From an uncultured Bacteroidales bacterium (lineage in GTDB: Bacteria; Bacteroidota; Bacteroidia; Bacteroidales; Bacteroidaceae), in NCBI GenBank assembly GCA_902772585.1, contig CACYBB010000035.1:1-38471 (forward strand): DNA of 38,471 nucleotides. The letters run 5' to 3'. This document shows, in pieces, positions 8,501 to 16,445 of this stretch (position 1 is its first letter; each line of letters opens with the position of its first letter). The position numbers and the translations under genes are program-made. The notes below the pieces were generated by a model, which saw only the letters and a program-made list of their open reading frames with translations, was not told the DNA's origin and made no database searches.

Positions 8501-9280
8501 GTAGAGAGTGGTGAGAAACGTGATGGTTTCTTCTCCTTTATCAAGAAGGACGACGAACTCATCCGTTGGTACGATCGCGAGGACCATACCATCTTTGATG
8601 TCTGTGCCGACGACCATTGTCAGCGCTATCAGGGCATTACCAAGCAGACCAGCAAGAATGTTGAGCAGGCCTTGAAGGCTACCCGTGGACAGATACTCTG
8701 TTACGAGGACGAGATATGTGATGCCCGCTTCTCGAAGTGTTGTGGTGGTGTTACTGAGGAGTATCAGTATTGTTGGGAGGATACGCCGAAGCCCTATCTG
8801 GTCAGCGTGGAAGATCCGTTCTGCAATACCAACGACAAGGAAATCCTTTCGCAGGTGCTTAACGACTACGACCAGGAGACCAACGACTTCTATCGCTGGA
8901 CAGTAGAATACACAGCGGATGAGTTGTCGCAACTCATCAACGAAAAACTGAAGGATGACTTTGGCACCATTACCGACCTTATTCCGCTGGAGCGAGGCAA
9001 GAGCGGACGCATCTGGAAGTTGAAGATTGTGGGTACGAAGAAGACCTTCACCATTGGTAAGGAACTGGAGATACGTCGTGCACTTAGCGAGAGTCACCTC
9101 TACAGTTCTGATTTCGACGTGGAGAAGACTGAGAAGGGTTTCCGTCTGAACGGCAAGGGATGGGGCCACGGCGTTGGTCTGTGTCAGATTGGTGCCGCTG
9201 TGATGGGTCAGCAAGGTTATACCTATGACCAGATTCTGCTGCACTACTACCGTAACGCAGAAATCAAGCGAATCTATTAA
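5570..9280 (+). CDS. Fusion protein: two GT-A domains, DUF4922 (HIT-like), SpoIID/LytB
   Basis: 1236 aa from the ATG at 5570 ([12 protein letters not shown]); an in-frame ATG at 5528 lies before the promoter -7 box and is unlikely. Residues 1-255 look like a degenerate GT-A fold ([20 protein letters not shown]). Residues 258-480 are a canonical GT2 domain ([23 protein letters not shown]349-S-D351). Residues 540-823 fit DUF4922, a HIT/GalT-like nucleotidyl-transfer or phosphorylase fold, with [20 protein letters not shown] and the histidine triad D-H652-A-H654-LQ. Residues 830-1236 fit SpoIID/LytB, a peptidoglycan lytic transglycosylase-like domain, with the catalytic Glu949 in [18 protein letters not shown] and the terminal [13 protein letters not shown]. 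No signal peptide is apparent, which is odd for a wall-active domain. The AmpG-like permease follows, supporting a role in sugar/peptidoglycan metabolism. Catalytic activities are inferred. Confidence 0.88.
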   Translation: MKQKTDCFIACQALDDVMPAVEQLRRSRVVRHIFLMVNEELAAQMEAPKDCTLLVTQNLTSSTFVSLLAEHAVASYVLLCLKPYALQLGESALERMMLVAGDTEAAMLYSDRYEVRWKTEEGKSERCLERHPVIDYQEGALRDDFDFGSVWLVRTDLLHQYVASDHERDYQYAAMYDLRLFLSREGSLFHLNEYLYAEEERDLRASGEKQFDYVNPRNREVQIEMEQACTDYLRKVNALVDTSLCRDVDFAEQDFDVEASVVIPVFNREKTIKDAVESALSQKASFKYNVIVVDNHSTDGTSEILSGLSSQYDDKLHIIVPERTDLGIGGCWNEAIQSDFCGRFAVQLDSDDLYSSPKTLQTVVDAFYAQKAAMVIGSYRMCDFDLNTLPPGLIDHKEWTDENGPNNALRINGLGAPRAFFTPLLRQVGFPNTSYGEDYALGLMFSRRYRIGRIFTELYLCRRWGGNSDAALSVEKVNANNLYKDRLRTMELHARQQMNQGAEDVLSESPLMRFFNRQLRVWGDVRQRYRDLEGVQTRELVSDTLTMTVQWNPARIGSTGAKIDAKSIAERPCFLCAKNRPAEQMHRVIDGKYELLVNPFPIMPVHFTLPTLKHQPQRVLPMYDEMLRLAQRNQDLTLLYNGPQCGASAPDHAHLQAVSTGLLPLQTSWQRLSRNLSEVIKTDDDNGIWQVVDYPSAAFVIKTNNTQAAERLFRRLYDTLKLPLLAGCPEPMMNIIMWRSGDQILSVVLPRRKHRPDCYTAEGDAQYIISPGAVDMGGLIITPREEDFRRLTAEQMVAIYQEISLTPDQVQRVVEHLQKKSAMSSSALFTSKVEPTVTVGIVSGEKIHFSLNTAYTAKGETIVGHQVVEFSEGGILWNGNQYRELTFTPQTPQSSFSLYDVTIGVNFHWERKETQVFLGTLRLVVESDKIVAINELPVESYLASVISSEMKATAGLELLKAHAVISRSWLLAQMQRRVESGEKRDGFFSFIKKDDELIRWYDREDHTIFDVCADDHCQRYQGITKQTSKNVEQALKATRGQILCYEDEICDARFSKCCGGVTEEYQYCWEDTPKPYLVSVEDPFCNTNDKEILSQVLNDYDQETNDFYRWTVEYTADELSQLINEKLKDDFGTITDLIPLERGKSGRIWKLKIVGTKKTFTIGKELEIRRALSESHLYSSDFDVEKTEKGFRLNGKGWGHGVGLCQIGAAVMGQQGYTYDQILLHYYRNAEIKRIY

Positions 9281-9353
9281 ATCGTAATATCGTAATAACG
9301 TAATAACGAAATATCGTAATAACGTTATAACGAAATAACGAAATAACGAAATA
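9281..9353. repeat. Low-complexity CGTAATAACGAAATA-type repeat
   Basis: The gap between the fusion gene and the permease gene is filled by units such as CGTAATAACG and CGAAATAACGAAATAACG. It is the reverse-complement style of the repeats at 4321-4375 and 34820-34858. Confidence 0.65.
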
Positions 9354-9375
9354 AAAAAAATCAAGAAAAGAAAAA

Positions 9376-10659
9376 ATGGAACAAAAGAGAAATCCCTGGT
9401 GGTGGATTCCTACCTTGTATATTGGCGAAGGACTGCCTAATGTGGTGGTCATGACTGTAGCAGTAGTGATGTATATGCAACTGGGCATGAGCGATACCGA
9501 CATTGCCCTCTATACGGGTTGGTTGGGACTCCCATGGGTCGTCAAACCCCTATGGAGTCCGTTCGTTGACCTCTATAAGACCAAGCGTTGGTGGGTGCTC
9601 ACCATGCAGATGCTGTTGGGCTCGTCATTGGCTGGTGTTGCCTTCACGCTGAATACACCATTGTGGTTCCAAGGGACCATGTGTTTCTTCTTCCTGATGG
9701 CATTCAGTAGTGCTACGCATGACATTGCTGCTGACGGCTACTACATGCTGGAACTCGACGACCACCAGCAGGTGTGGTTTGTTGGCATCCGTAACACGTT
9801 CTATCGCCTGGCTGTTATCTTCGGCAATGGTGTGCTTATTCCTGTAGCAGGTATGTTGCAACTGGTGTTCCGTAACCAGAAAGCCTTTACGTGGAGTCTT
9901 GTGTTCTATGGCTTGGCAGCACTCTTCCTGTCCATCTGGCTCTATCATGCCTACATCATGCCCCGTTCGCAGAATGACCAGCGTCACCAGACGAATGCCC
10001 GTGAGGTAGCCACAGGTATTGTGACGGCCTTCCGTACTTTCTTCCAGAAGTTGCCAGTCAAAGAAATGATTTATGCCATTCTTTTCCTTTTGTTCTATCG
10101 TTTCCCAGAGGCCTTGTTAGGAAAGATGAGCGTCACGTTCCTGATGCGTCCCCATTCCTCTGGAGGTCTGGGACTCTCGCCACAGGAGTTTGGACTGGCC
10201 AGTGGTACCATTGGCGTGATAGGTCTGACGCTGGGTGGTATCCTTGGCGGATTGCTGGCTGGTCGTGATGGTTTCAAACGCTGGCTGTGGCCGATGGTGT
10301 GCGCTATCACGCTGCCTGACATTGTTTATGTCTATATGAGTTACGCTATGCCCGACAGCTTGGTGCTGATTAGTACGTGCATCTTCATCGAACAGTTTGG
10401 CTACGGACTGGGCTTTACCGCCTTGACGCTCTATATGCTCTATTTCTCGAAAGGTAACTTCCAGACGTCACACTATGCTTTCTGTACGGCCATCTCCTAT
10501 TTGGGACTGATGTTGCCAGGCATGTTGTCAGGATGGATGAAGGATATGCTGGGTTATCGTACCTTCTTTATTATCGTTATGCTCCTCTGCCTGATTACGT
10601 TTGTCGTTACGGCACTCATCAAGGTGGATCCGGAGTTTGGTAAGAAGAAAACGGAGTGA
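9376..10659 (+). CDS. AmpG-like MFS permease (muropeptide/sugar transporter family)
   Basis: 427 aa with about 12 hydrophobic segments, an inner-membrane major facilitator. The start RNPWWWIPTLYIGEGLPNVVV and following LYTGWLGLPWVVKPLWSPFVDLYKTKRWW are characteristic of the AmpG/SLC33-like branch, whose best known member imports anhydro-muropeptides for peptidoglycan recycling. The next signature, FSSATHDIAADGYYM, matches the ASQDIAxDA motif region of AmpG. It follows the SpoIID-containing fusion gene on the same strand at 95 bases and is followed by a terminator, so the two probably form one operon. The substrate is inferred from family and neighbour. Confidence 0.88.
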   Translation: MEQKRNPWWWIPTLYIGEGLPNVVVMTVAVVMYMQLGMSDTDIALYTGWLGLPWVVKPLWSPFVDLYKTKRWWVLTMQMLLGSSLAGVAFTLNTPLWFQGTMCFFFLMAFSSATHDIAADGYYMLELDDHQQVWFVGIRNTFYRLAVIFGNGVLIPVAGMLQLVFRNQKAFTWSLVFYGLAALFLSIWLYHAYIMPRSQNDQRHQTNAREVATGIVTAFRTFFQKLPVKEMIYAILFLLFYRFPEALLGKMSVTFLMRPHSSGGLGLSPQEFGLASGTIGVIGLTLGGILGGLLAGRDGFKRWLWPMVCAITLPDIVYVYMSYAMPDSLVLISTCIFIEQFGYGLGFTALTLYMLYFSKGNFQTSHYAFCTAISYLGLMLPGMLSGWMKDMLGYRTFFIIVMLLCLITFVVTALIKVDPEFGKKKTE

Positions 10660-10690
10660 TGATATAAGCTACTCATTCTCATAAAAACGA

Positions 10691-10726
10691 AAGCGGCAGG
10701 GTTTCACAACCATGCCGCTTCCTTTT
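10691..10726 (+). terminator. Rho-independent terminator after the AmpG-like gene
   Basis: AAGCGGCA (10691-10698) pairs with TGCCGCTT (10713-10720), then CCTTTTATC. It lies 31 bases after the stop codon. Confidence 0.7.
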
Positions 10727-10903
10727 ATCAAAAGTTAGTATTAATAATGGAAAAGAAATCGTTCTTCTACATTTGATGCGGTAAAGATACAACTTTTTTC
10801 TGAAATGACAATGGCTTTTGCAGGAAAAATGCGCTTTTTAGGTAAAATACCCGTTTTCCTACACCATTTTAGGCATTTCCCTACCGACAAATAGGATTTT
10901 CGC
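10727..10903. other. AT-rich intergenic stretch, nothing recognised
   Basis: This spacer between the permease terminator and the lipoprotein promoter has no open frame with coding character. A TTGATGCGGTAAAGATAC segment resembles an imperfect -7 box (GTAAAGATA) on the minus strand, but no gene follows it. Confidence 0.4.
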
Positions 10904-10935
10904 CTTGTTTTCGTGCTCAAATGTCTCTACCTTTG
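10904..10935 (+). promoter_or_regulatory. Promoter of the lipoprotein gene
   Basis: TTG (10905-10907), a 20-base spacer and TACCTTTG (10928-10935), 45 bases before the ATG. Confidence 0.6.
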
Positions 10936-10979
10936 CAGTACAGAAAACAAAAATGTCTAACTTTTAAAAATATACGATT

Positions 10980-11510
10980 ATGAAAAAGCTTTATACTTTC
11001 CTCGCAATGGCAATGACGACCATGATGACTTTCACCAGCTGTGACGTTGATTATGAAGATCGCATGGAGGCTCGTACCCTCGAAGGCACTTGGACCGGAT
11101 ATATAGACAACTACTATTACGACCGTTGGGGCCTGACAGGTAATTCTTATCGCACCGCTTTCTATTTCGAACGCGAGAATGCTTATGGTGGCTGGGGCTA
11201 CGAGGTTGACTACGATGCCCGTCGTCCGTCAGACTACTGGTATTGCGATTTCAAGTGGGAGGTTTCTCATGGTAACATCCGCATACAGTACTACGACCGC
11301 GACTACACCGATGTCATCATCTACGACTACATGCTGGACGACTACCACTTCAGTGGCAATATGGACGATGGCTACTGCGACAGCCGCACTTACTTCTCAC
11401 TGGACTACGACAAGACGTTCAACTGGAGTTACTGGACTTACGGAATCACTCGTGGTGCCAGCGATGGCGAATACCACGCTACCACCTCAGGTTGCTTCGC
11501 TAAGGAATAA
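10980..11510 (+). CDS. Hypothetical lipoprotein rich in Tyr and Asp
   Basis: 176 aa. It has an N-terminal lipoprotein signal peptide with the sequence MTFTSC (Cys about residue 21), so it should be lipid-anchored in the outer membrane. The mature part is unusually rich in Tyr, Asp and Trp (YIDNYYYDRWG, IQYYDRDYTDVIIYDYMLDDYHF, YDKTFNWSYWTYG) and shows alternating polar/aromatic strands of the kind found in small beta-barrels. I do not recognise a family. It has its own promoter and a bidirectional terminator, so it is a single-gene unit. The codon use looks ordinary for the window. Confidence 0.8.
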   Translation: MKKLYTFLAMAMTTMMTFTSCDVDYEDRMEARTLEGTWTGYIDNYYYDRWGLTGNSYRTAFYFERENAYGGWGYEVDYDARRPSDYWYCDFKWEVSHGNIRIQYYDRDYTDVIIYDYMLDDYHFSGNMDDGYCDSRTYFSLDYDKTFNWSYWTYGITRGASDGEYHATTSGCFAKE

Positions 11511-11531
11511 AAAAGCTATCAATATATAAAC

Positions 11532-11562
11532 AAAAAAGAGGGCCGCAACCCTCTTTTTTTTG
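11532..11562. terminator. Bidirectional terminator between convergent genes
   Basis: AAAAAAGAGGG (11532-11542) pairs with CCCTCTTTTTT (11549-11559) across a 6-base loop, with T-tracts on both strands. It separates the lipoprotein gene (plus) from the serine acetyltransferase gene (minus). Confidence 0.85.
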
Positions 11563-11579
11563 TTTCCTGAATAATCTTT

Positions 11580-12491
11580 TTATATCCCTAATCCTCCTTC
11601 GTATGATGCATCGACAGCCTTCGACTGCAAGATGCGAGAGTAAGGCGCTACATCATGGGTCAGCCAGATGTTACCACCAATGGTGGAGTGGTGGCCGATG
11701 GTGATGCGTCCCAGGACAGAAGCATTGGAGTAGATGGTCACATGGTCTTCGATAATCGGGTGACGTGGCACGTTGAGCATGTTGCCATCGGCATCATACT
11801 TGAAACTCTTGGCACCCAGAGTGACACCCTGATAGAGCGTGACGTGATTGCCAATGATGCTGGTCTCTCCGATAACGACACCCGTTCCGTGGTCAATGGC
11901 AAAATACTCACCGATAGTGGCACCCGGATGGATGTCGATACCCGTCTTCGAGTGGGCTTGCTCTGTGATGATGCGTGGAATGACGGGTACCTGCAACTCA
12001 TGCAGACGATGGGCTATGCGATAGTGCGTCATGGCGTTGACCACAGGGTAGCAGAAGATGACCTCTCCGTAGTTGGGGGCTGCAGGGTCGTTGTCGAACA
12101 TAGCCTGAATATCAGTGTAGAGTATGCGCTTCATTTCAGGCAGCGTGTCGATGAACTCCAGCGCCAGTCGCTCGGCTTCCTGATAGACCTGTTCCTTGGT
12201 CTTGATACATTCGCAGTCTTCACAAAACTGCAGTCCGTGGGCTATCTGCTTAATCAACAGCCTGTGCAACTCCTCCATATGTACGCCAATATTATACGAG
12301 CGAATCGTCTCGTCGGGCTGACGTTTGTTGAAGTAGTCTGGGAAGATGATGTTCTTCACCAGTGCCACAATCTGTTTTACCTTTTCCACCGATGGCAATG
12401 GTGCTTCTGTGGCAGGCATCATGTTAACCTCTTGCTCCGTATGACGTGAGAGCAGGGCTACATTCTTCAATAAGATATCGTTACCTTTCAT
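11580..12491 (-). CDS. cysE: Serine O-acetyltransferase
   Basis: 303 aa. It transfers acetyl from acetyl-CoA to L-serine, the first step of cysteine synthesis. An N-terminal helical region (about 1-150) precedes a left-handed beta-helix of hexapeptide repeats. Active-site signatures are GIDIHPGATIGEYFAIDHGTGVVIGE (Asp-His pair) and YQGVTLGAKSF, followed by RHPIIEDHVTIYSNASVLGRITIG. The length and the N-terminal extension match the Bacteroidetes EpsC/CysE subtype. Its start is five bases after the stop of the LytTR regulator gene, so it appears to be the last gene of the efflux/two-component operon, a pairing I cannot explain functionally. Confidence 0.93.
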   Translation of the reverse strand: MKGNDILLKNVALLSRHTEQEVNMMPATEAPLPSVEKVKQIVALVKNIIFPDYFNKRQPDETIRSYNIGVHMEELHRLLIKQIAHGLQFCEDCECIKTKEQVYQEAERLALEFIDTLPEMKRILYTDIQAMFDNDPAAPNYGEVIFCYPVVNAMTHYRIAHRLHELQVPVIPRIITEQAHSKTGIDIHPGATIGEYFAIDHGTGVVIGETSIIGNHVTLYQGVTLGAKSFKYDADGNMLNVPRHPIIEDHVTIYSNASVLGRITIGHHSTIGGNIWLTHDVAPYSRILQSKAVDASYEGGLGI

Positions 12492-12496
12492 ATTCT

Positions 12497-13207
12497 TTAC
12501 GATAGTGTATGTTTGTCGAAATACTGCTGAACATCCTCCTTATAACTTTCAGAGATGGGTATAAACAGATCGTCAAAGGCAATGCGGAAGCGATCAACAC
12601 ATTGTACCTTCGGCATGTGAACGATGAATGAGCGATGGGTGCGCAGAAATTCTGGACGAGGCAGATAATCCTCCATTTTCTTCAGATTCATCAGACTCAA
12701 AACCTTTGTTCCGTCTTCCATATAGAAACGGATATAGTCTTTCAGTCCTTCAATATACAGGATGTCGTCAAGCGATACGCGCACCAGCTTGTAGTCACTC
12801 TTCACATACATGAAGCGATCTTTAGCGTAGGTCTGTTGTTTCTGTGATATGCTGAACCAGTCGAGGGCTTTGTTGGCAGCCTTCAGAAAGTCCTCATAAC
12901 TGATGGGTTTCACCAGATAGTCCAAAGCAGCCACCTTGTAACTCTCGATGGCATACTGCTGGAAGGCAGTAGTGAAGATAACCTTCGTTTCTTTGGGGAG
13001 TATCTTGGCAAACTCGATGCCAGAGAGCTCAGGCATCTGGATGTCAAGAAACAGCAGATGCACAGGGTTACTGCGTATTTCCTTCATGGCCTCTACAGCA
13101 CTCCCGTAGGTGCCGACGAGGTTCAGGAATGGAGTCTTGTCTGCGTAGCTCTTCAGCAGTCCGGCTGCTAATGGCTCATCGTCGATAATGGCGCAGTTGA
13201 TGATCAT
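12497..13207 (-). CDS. LytTR-family response regulator
   Basis: 236 aa. The receiver domain (about 1-120) has the acidic pair D9/D10, phospho-acceptor D55 in LLFLDIQMPE and K100 in LDYLVKPISY. A LytTR DNA-binding domain (about 135-236) follows, with the typical RTHRSFIVHM and the ending IPISESYKEDVQQYF. LytTR regulators bind direct repeats upstream of target promoters. The start ATG overlaps the histidine kinase stop (ATGA, 4 bases), so the two are a translationally coupled two-component pair. From position, the probable targets are the efflux genes upstream in the same operon. Confidence 0.95.
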   Translation of the reverse strand: MIINCAIIDDEPLAAGLLKSYADKTPFLNLVGTYGSAVEAMKEIRSNPVHLLFLDIQMPELSGIEFAKILPKETKVIFTTAFQQYAIESYKVAALDYLVKPISYEDFLKAANKALDWFSISQKQQTYAKDRFMYVKSDYKLVRVSLDDILYIEGLKDYIRFYMEDGTKVLSLMNLKKMEDYLPRPEFLRTHRSFIVHMPKVQCVDRFRIAFDDLFIPISESYKEDVQQYFDKHTLS

Positions 13208-14262
13208 AATTGGATAGTTATTGTTGAATAATAGGTTTTGTCATTGTCTTTCGTGCCTTGCTGCCACGTATAGCGGTTAGGGTAGGCGAGTTCCAGTCGG
13301 CGCTTTACTTGCTGCAGTCCGATGCCGTGTCCACTATGGTCTGAAGCGGTCTTGGGATTGTTTGAATTCTGGATGTCGCAAATCAGTTTGCTTTCTTCGG
13401 CTGTGATGTTGATGTGGACAAACGAAGGCTCCGTAGGACTGGTGCCATGTTTGAAAGCATTCTCTACCAGCGAGATGAGTATCATTGGAGCCACCTCCAC
13501 ACTGCCTTTGGGATGTGTGGCGTTGAAGGTTACTTCTACCGATTGTGGCAGACGAATACGCATCAGTTTGACGTAGTTCTCCAGAAAGTCTATCTCTTCC
13601 TTAAGTGGTATCAGGGGTTTCTGGTATTCATACAGGATGTGGCGCATCATCTTCGACAGCTCTTGAATGGCTTCTTGCGCCTTTGCAGTGTCAAAGGCTG
13701 TCAGCGCATAGATGTTGTTCAGCGTGTTGAGCAGGAAGTGGGGGTTAATCTGATTACGCAGGTTGCGCAACTCAGCTTGTGCACGCATTGCTTCCAACTC
13801 TTTCAGCTTCTGGTCTGTTGTGACCCATCGGCGTGCCAGAGCCAGTGCCGTAGCACCTGCTGCAAAGACAGCCAGGTTAAGACTGTCGCGCAGAATATAC
13901 GTGAACGTTCCCAGCGTGTCTGTGTCGCGATGCATGTATGGCATAAAGATATCGTTGGCCCAGTTCATCCAGTAGTGCAGAAATGTTCCTAGTGAGGAGA
14001 TGAGCACGATATTGATGAGCAGGTCATAGCGGTGCTTGCCAGATACAAAGTACTTTGGTGCCAGGTACAGATAATTCGTGTAGAACACAATCATCAGCAG
14101 CAGTGGCTGCATGGAAATCATCAAATAGTGGGGCAGGGTAATACCCGTTCCTCTCCAGAACGTCATAGGCGACAGAAACATAAACGCCCATAGCGTCATA
14201 TGGCAGGCACCTGCCACATGTTTGTTGATTGAGAATTGGAAATTATACTTCTCCTTACTCAT
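13204..14262 (-). CDS. LytS-type sensor histidine kinase
   Basis: 352 aa. Four hydrophobic segments in the first ~145 residues form the membrane sensor. The kinase is of the His_kinase (PF06580) type: H-box NQINPHFLLNTLNNIYAL with H175, N-box LISLVENAFKHG, and G-box GHGIGLQQVKRRLELAYP. There is no separate extracellular sensor domain, so it probably senses within the membrane or through the transporter. It overlaps the ABC permease gene by 8 bases and the regulator gene by 4, which ties this pair to the MacB-type exporter. Confidence 0.94.
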   Translation of the reverse strand: MSKEKYNFQFSINKHVAGACHMTLWAFMFLSPMTFWRGTGITLPHYLMISMQPLLLMIVFYTNYLYLAPKYFVSGKHRYDLLINIVLISSLGTFLHYWMNWANDIFMPYMHRDTDTLGTFTYILRDSLNLAVFAAGATALALARRWVTTDQKLKELEAMRAQAELRNLRNQINPHFLLNTLNNIYALTAFDTAKAQEAIQELSKMMRHILYEYQKPLIPLKEEIDFLENYVKLMRIRLPQSVEVTFNATHPKGSVEVAPMILISLVENAFKHGTSPTEPSFVHINITAEESKLICDIQNSNNPKTASDHSGHGIGLQQVKRRLELAYPNRYTWQQGTKDNDKTYYSTITIQL

Positions 14263-15469
14263 GACGGATAGCTTCTATGGGGTCCATGTTTGCGGCCTTC
14301 TGTGCAGGAATATATCCGAACAGCACGCCGATGAAAACACATACGAGGAAAGAGACGTAGATAGACCATGCGGGCACGCTCGAGGGCATACCGAAGGATG
14401 CTACAAAGGTGCTGGCAGCAACGCCCACCAGTACACCCAGCAGTCCACCAGTCACGGAGATGAGTACCGACTCTATCAGGAATTGCAGCGAGATGACAGG
14501 ACCTGTGGCTCCTACAGCCATGCGCAGACCAATCTCCTTGGTACGCTCAGTGACTGATACCAGCATAATGTTCATGATGCCGATACCTGCTACGAGTAGC
14601 GAGAAGGCAGCAGCAACGACGAGGATAATCGTTACGGTATCCATCGTACTGGACATCGTCTCCATCATCTCTGCCTGCGAACGGATGGTGAAGTCGTCAA
14701 CAGCCTCGCCTTTCAGCTTGTGGTTGTCGCGCAACATCTGGGTCAGTTCCTCAATGGCAGCATCGCTCAGCTCTTCAGTGAGTGCCGAGCAGACAATGTT
14801 GGAGAAGTAGGTCTGAGCAGCAATACGCTTCATCACAGTGGTATAGGGGGCTATGACGACGTTGTCCTGGTCCATACCCCACGAGTTGTAGCCCTTCGAC
14901 TTCAGCACACCAATGACGCGCATGGGGATGCTCTTGAAGCGGATGGTCTTGCCGATGGGGTCGTGGCCGTTGAACAGTTCCTTGACGACAGTGGCACCAA
15001 TGACGCACACCTTAGCGGCCTTCTTGATGTCCTCCTCCGTGAAGCATTCGCCTTCCTCCACGCTCCATTGCTTGATGTCCAGATACTCTGTCGATTCACC
15101 ATACATCGACGTGGTGGTATTGTTGTTGCCATAGATGGCCTGTCCGCTGGCAGTAACCTCAGGAGACACCTTCGACACAAACTTCTTCTCACGCATGATG
15201 CGCTCGTAGTCTGCCATCTTCAGTGTCTGCATGGCCGATGGGTCTTGGCGTACGCCACCACGCATATCGGCACCTGGACGGATGGTCAGCAGGTTGGTAC
15301 CCATCGTCGACAGTTCGGCACGGATGCTCTCTTTCGAGCCCTGACCAATACTCATCATGATGATGACGGCAGCCACACCAATGATGATACCCAACATAGA
15401 GAGGAATGACCTCATCTTGTTGTTGGCAACGGCCCTGATGCTTATCTTAAACAGATTCAGTAGGTTCAT
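14255..15469 (-). CDS. MacB-type ABC transporter permease
   Basis: 404 aa. The N-terminal membrane segment with KMRSFLSMLGIIIGVAAVI is typical of MacB/LolC/FtsX permeases. A periplasmic MacB_PCD domain (about 45-270) follows, then three C-terminal membrane segments of the FtsX domain with SVTERTKEIGLRMAVGA and YIPAQKAANMDPIEAIRHE. Unlike E. coli MacB, the ATPase is a separate protein (upstream gene). With MacA-like and TolC-like partners in the same operon it should form a tripartite exporter for peptides, lipids or drugs. The start codon abuts the end of a 156-bp inverted-repeat element. Confidence 0.94.
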   Translation of the reverse strand: MNLLNLFKISIRAVANNKMRSFLSMLGIIIGVAAVIIMMSIGQGSKESIRAELSTMGTNLLTIRPGADMRGGVRQDPSAMQTLKMADYERIMREKKFVSKVSPEVTASGQAIYGNNNTTTSMYGESTEYLDIKQWSVEEGECFTEEDIKKAAKVCVIGATVVKELFNGHDPIGKTIRFKSIPMRVIGVLKSKGYNSWGMDQDNVVIAPYTTVMKRIAAQTYFSNIVCSALTEELSDAAIEELTQMLRDNHKLKGEAVDDFTIRSQAEMMETMSSTMDTVTIILVVAAAFSLLVAGIGIMNIMLVSVTERTKEIGLRMAVGATGPVISLQFLIESVLISVTGGLLGVLVGVAASTFVASFGMPSSVPAWSIYVSFLVCVFIGVLFGYIPAQKAANMDPIEAIRHE

Positions 15470-15470
15470 A

Positions 15471-15626
15471 AAGACTCTCCCCCTTCCCCTCCCTGTAATG
15501 GAGGGGCGTAATTACCTTGGGGACTCCTTTTATTGATTATACATTACTTTATTTATTTCTCTTATAACACTCTCTCTTATCTATCTACTCCCCTCCCTCA
15601 CAGGGAGGGGCTGGGGGGAGAGTCTT
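15471..15626. mobile_element. 156-bp MITE-like element with terminal inverted repeats
   Basis: AAGACTCTCCCCC (15471-15483) is the exact reverse complement of GGGGGAGAGTCTT (15614-15626). Each end continues into a GC-rich palindrome (CCCCTCCCTGTAATGGAGGGG; CCCCTCCCTCACAGGGAGGGG). The AT-rich interior has no open frame. The ends match those of the DUF559 element at 16368-16875. It fills the ATPase-permease gap exactly, from stop codon to start codon. Confidence 0.75.
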
Positions 15627-16445
15627 CTAATCGTCCACAGGTGCTGGCAACTTGGCGAGTGCCTCTGCTGCCGACTTGATATTCTCATTGATAGTATCCT
15701 CACGAATCTTGCCGTCTCGCAGGTTGATGTTACGACTCGAGTATTCGGCAATCTCAGGGTTGTGGGTCACGAAGATGATGGTGTGGCCCTGCTTGTAGAG
15801 CTCCTGAAACAGCACCAGCATCTCGAACGACGTGCGAGTGTCCAGGTTACCAGTAGCCTCGTCGGCCAGCAGCACGGCAGGGTCGTTGACCAACGCACGA
15901 GCAATGGCAACACGCTGCATCTGACCACCCGACATCTGGTTCGACTTATGGTACAGACGGTCGCCCAGACCTACGGCCTGCAGGGCCTTGATGGCTGCCT
16001 CGCGACGCTGACGGGCGTCATATTTCGAGTTGTACATCAGGGGCAGTTCCACATTCTCTACAGCTGTCGTCTTTGCTAGCAGGTTGTAGTTCTGGAACAC
16101 GAAGCCAATCTTCTGGTTTCTCAGGTGGGCACGCTGGGTCTTCGACATGGTGCGCACTGAGATGCCGTCCAGGAAGTACTCGCCACTGGTTGGCGTATCC
16201 AGACAGCCCAGTTGGTTCAGCAGCGTCGACTTACCAGAGCCTGATGTGCCCTGAATGGTGACGAACTCGCCCTCGTAAATCTTGAACGAGACGCCCCTCA
16301 ACGCCTTCACCGTCTCTGAGCCCACCTGGAAGTACCGCTTCACATTCTGCAGCTCAATAACAACACGAGACTCTCCCCCTTGCCCCTCCCTGCGAGGGAG
16401 GGGAGTGGATAGCGTGTCCGCGGCTTTTATATCGTTTGCATTCAT
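15627..16445 (-). CDS. MacB/LolD-type ABC transporter ATP-binding protein
   Basis: 272 aa. It is the ATPase of the tripartite exporter. Walker A GTSGSGKST (67-75), Q-loop FVFQNYNLL, signature SGGQMQRVAIARAL, Walker B VLLADEATGNLD and the H-switch FVTHNPEIAEY are all present. The family normally starts near VIELQNVKRYF (residue 29 here). The first 26 residues, including the low-complexity TPLPRREGQGGES, are encoded by the left end of the DUF559 inverted-repeat element, so the insertion appears to have supplied a new start and N-terminus. An internal start near residue 28 (a GTG codon) cannot be excluded. The gene follows DUF559 by eight bases. Confidence 0.93.
   Translation of the reverse strand: MNANDIKAADTLSTPLPRREGQGGESRVVIELQNVKRYFQVGSETVKALRGVSFKIYEGEFVTIQGTSGSGKSTLLNQLGCLDTPTSGEYFLDGISVRTMSKTQRAHLRNQKIGFVFQNYNLLAKTTAVENVELPLMYNSKYDARQRREAAIKALQAVGLGDRLYHKSNQMSGGQMQRVAIARALVNDPAVLLADEATGNLDTRTSFEMLVLFQELYKQGHTIIFVTHNPEIAEYSSRNINLRDGKIREDTINENIKSAAEALAKLPAPVDD

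Noticed and set aside
8249-9364. 371-aa open frame on the minus strand
   Set aside because: Antisense to the SpoIID part of the fusion gene; its start translates the CGTAATAACG repeat.
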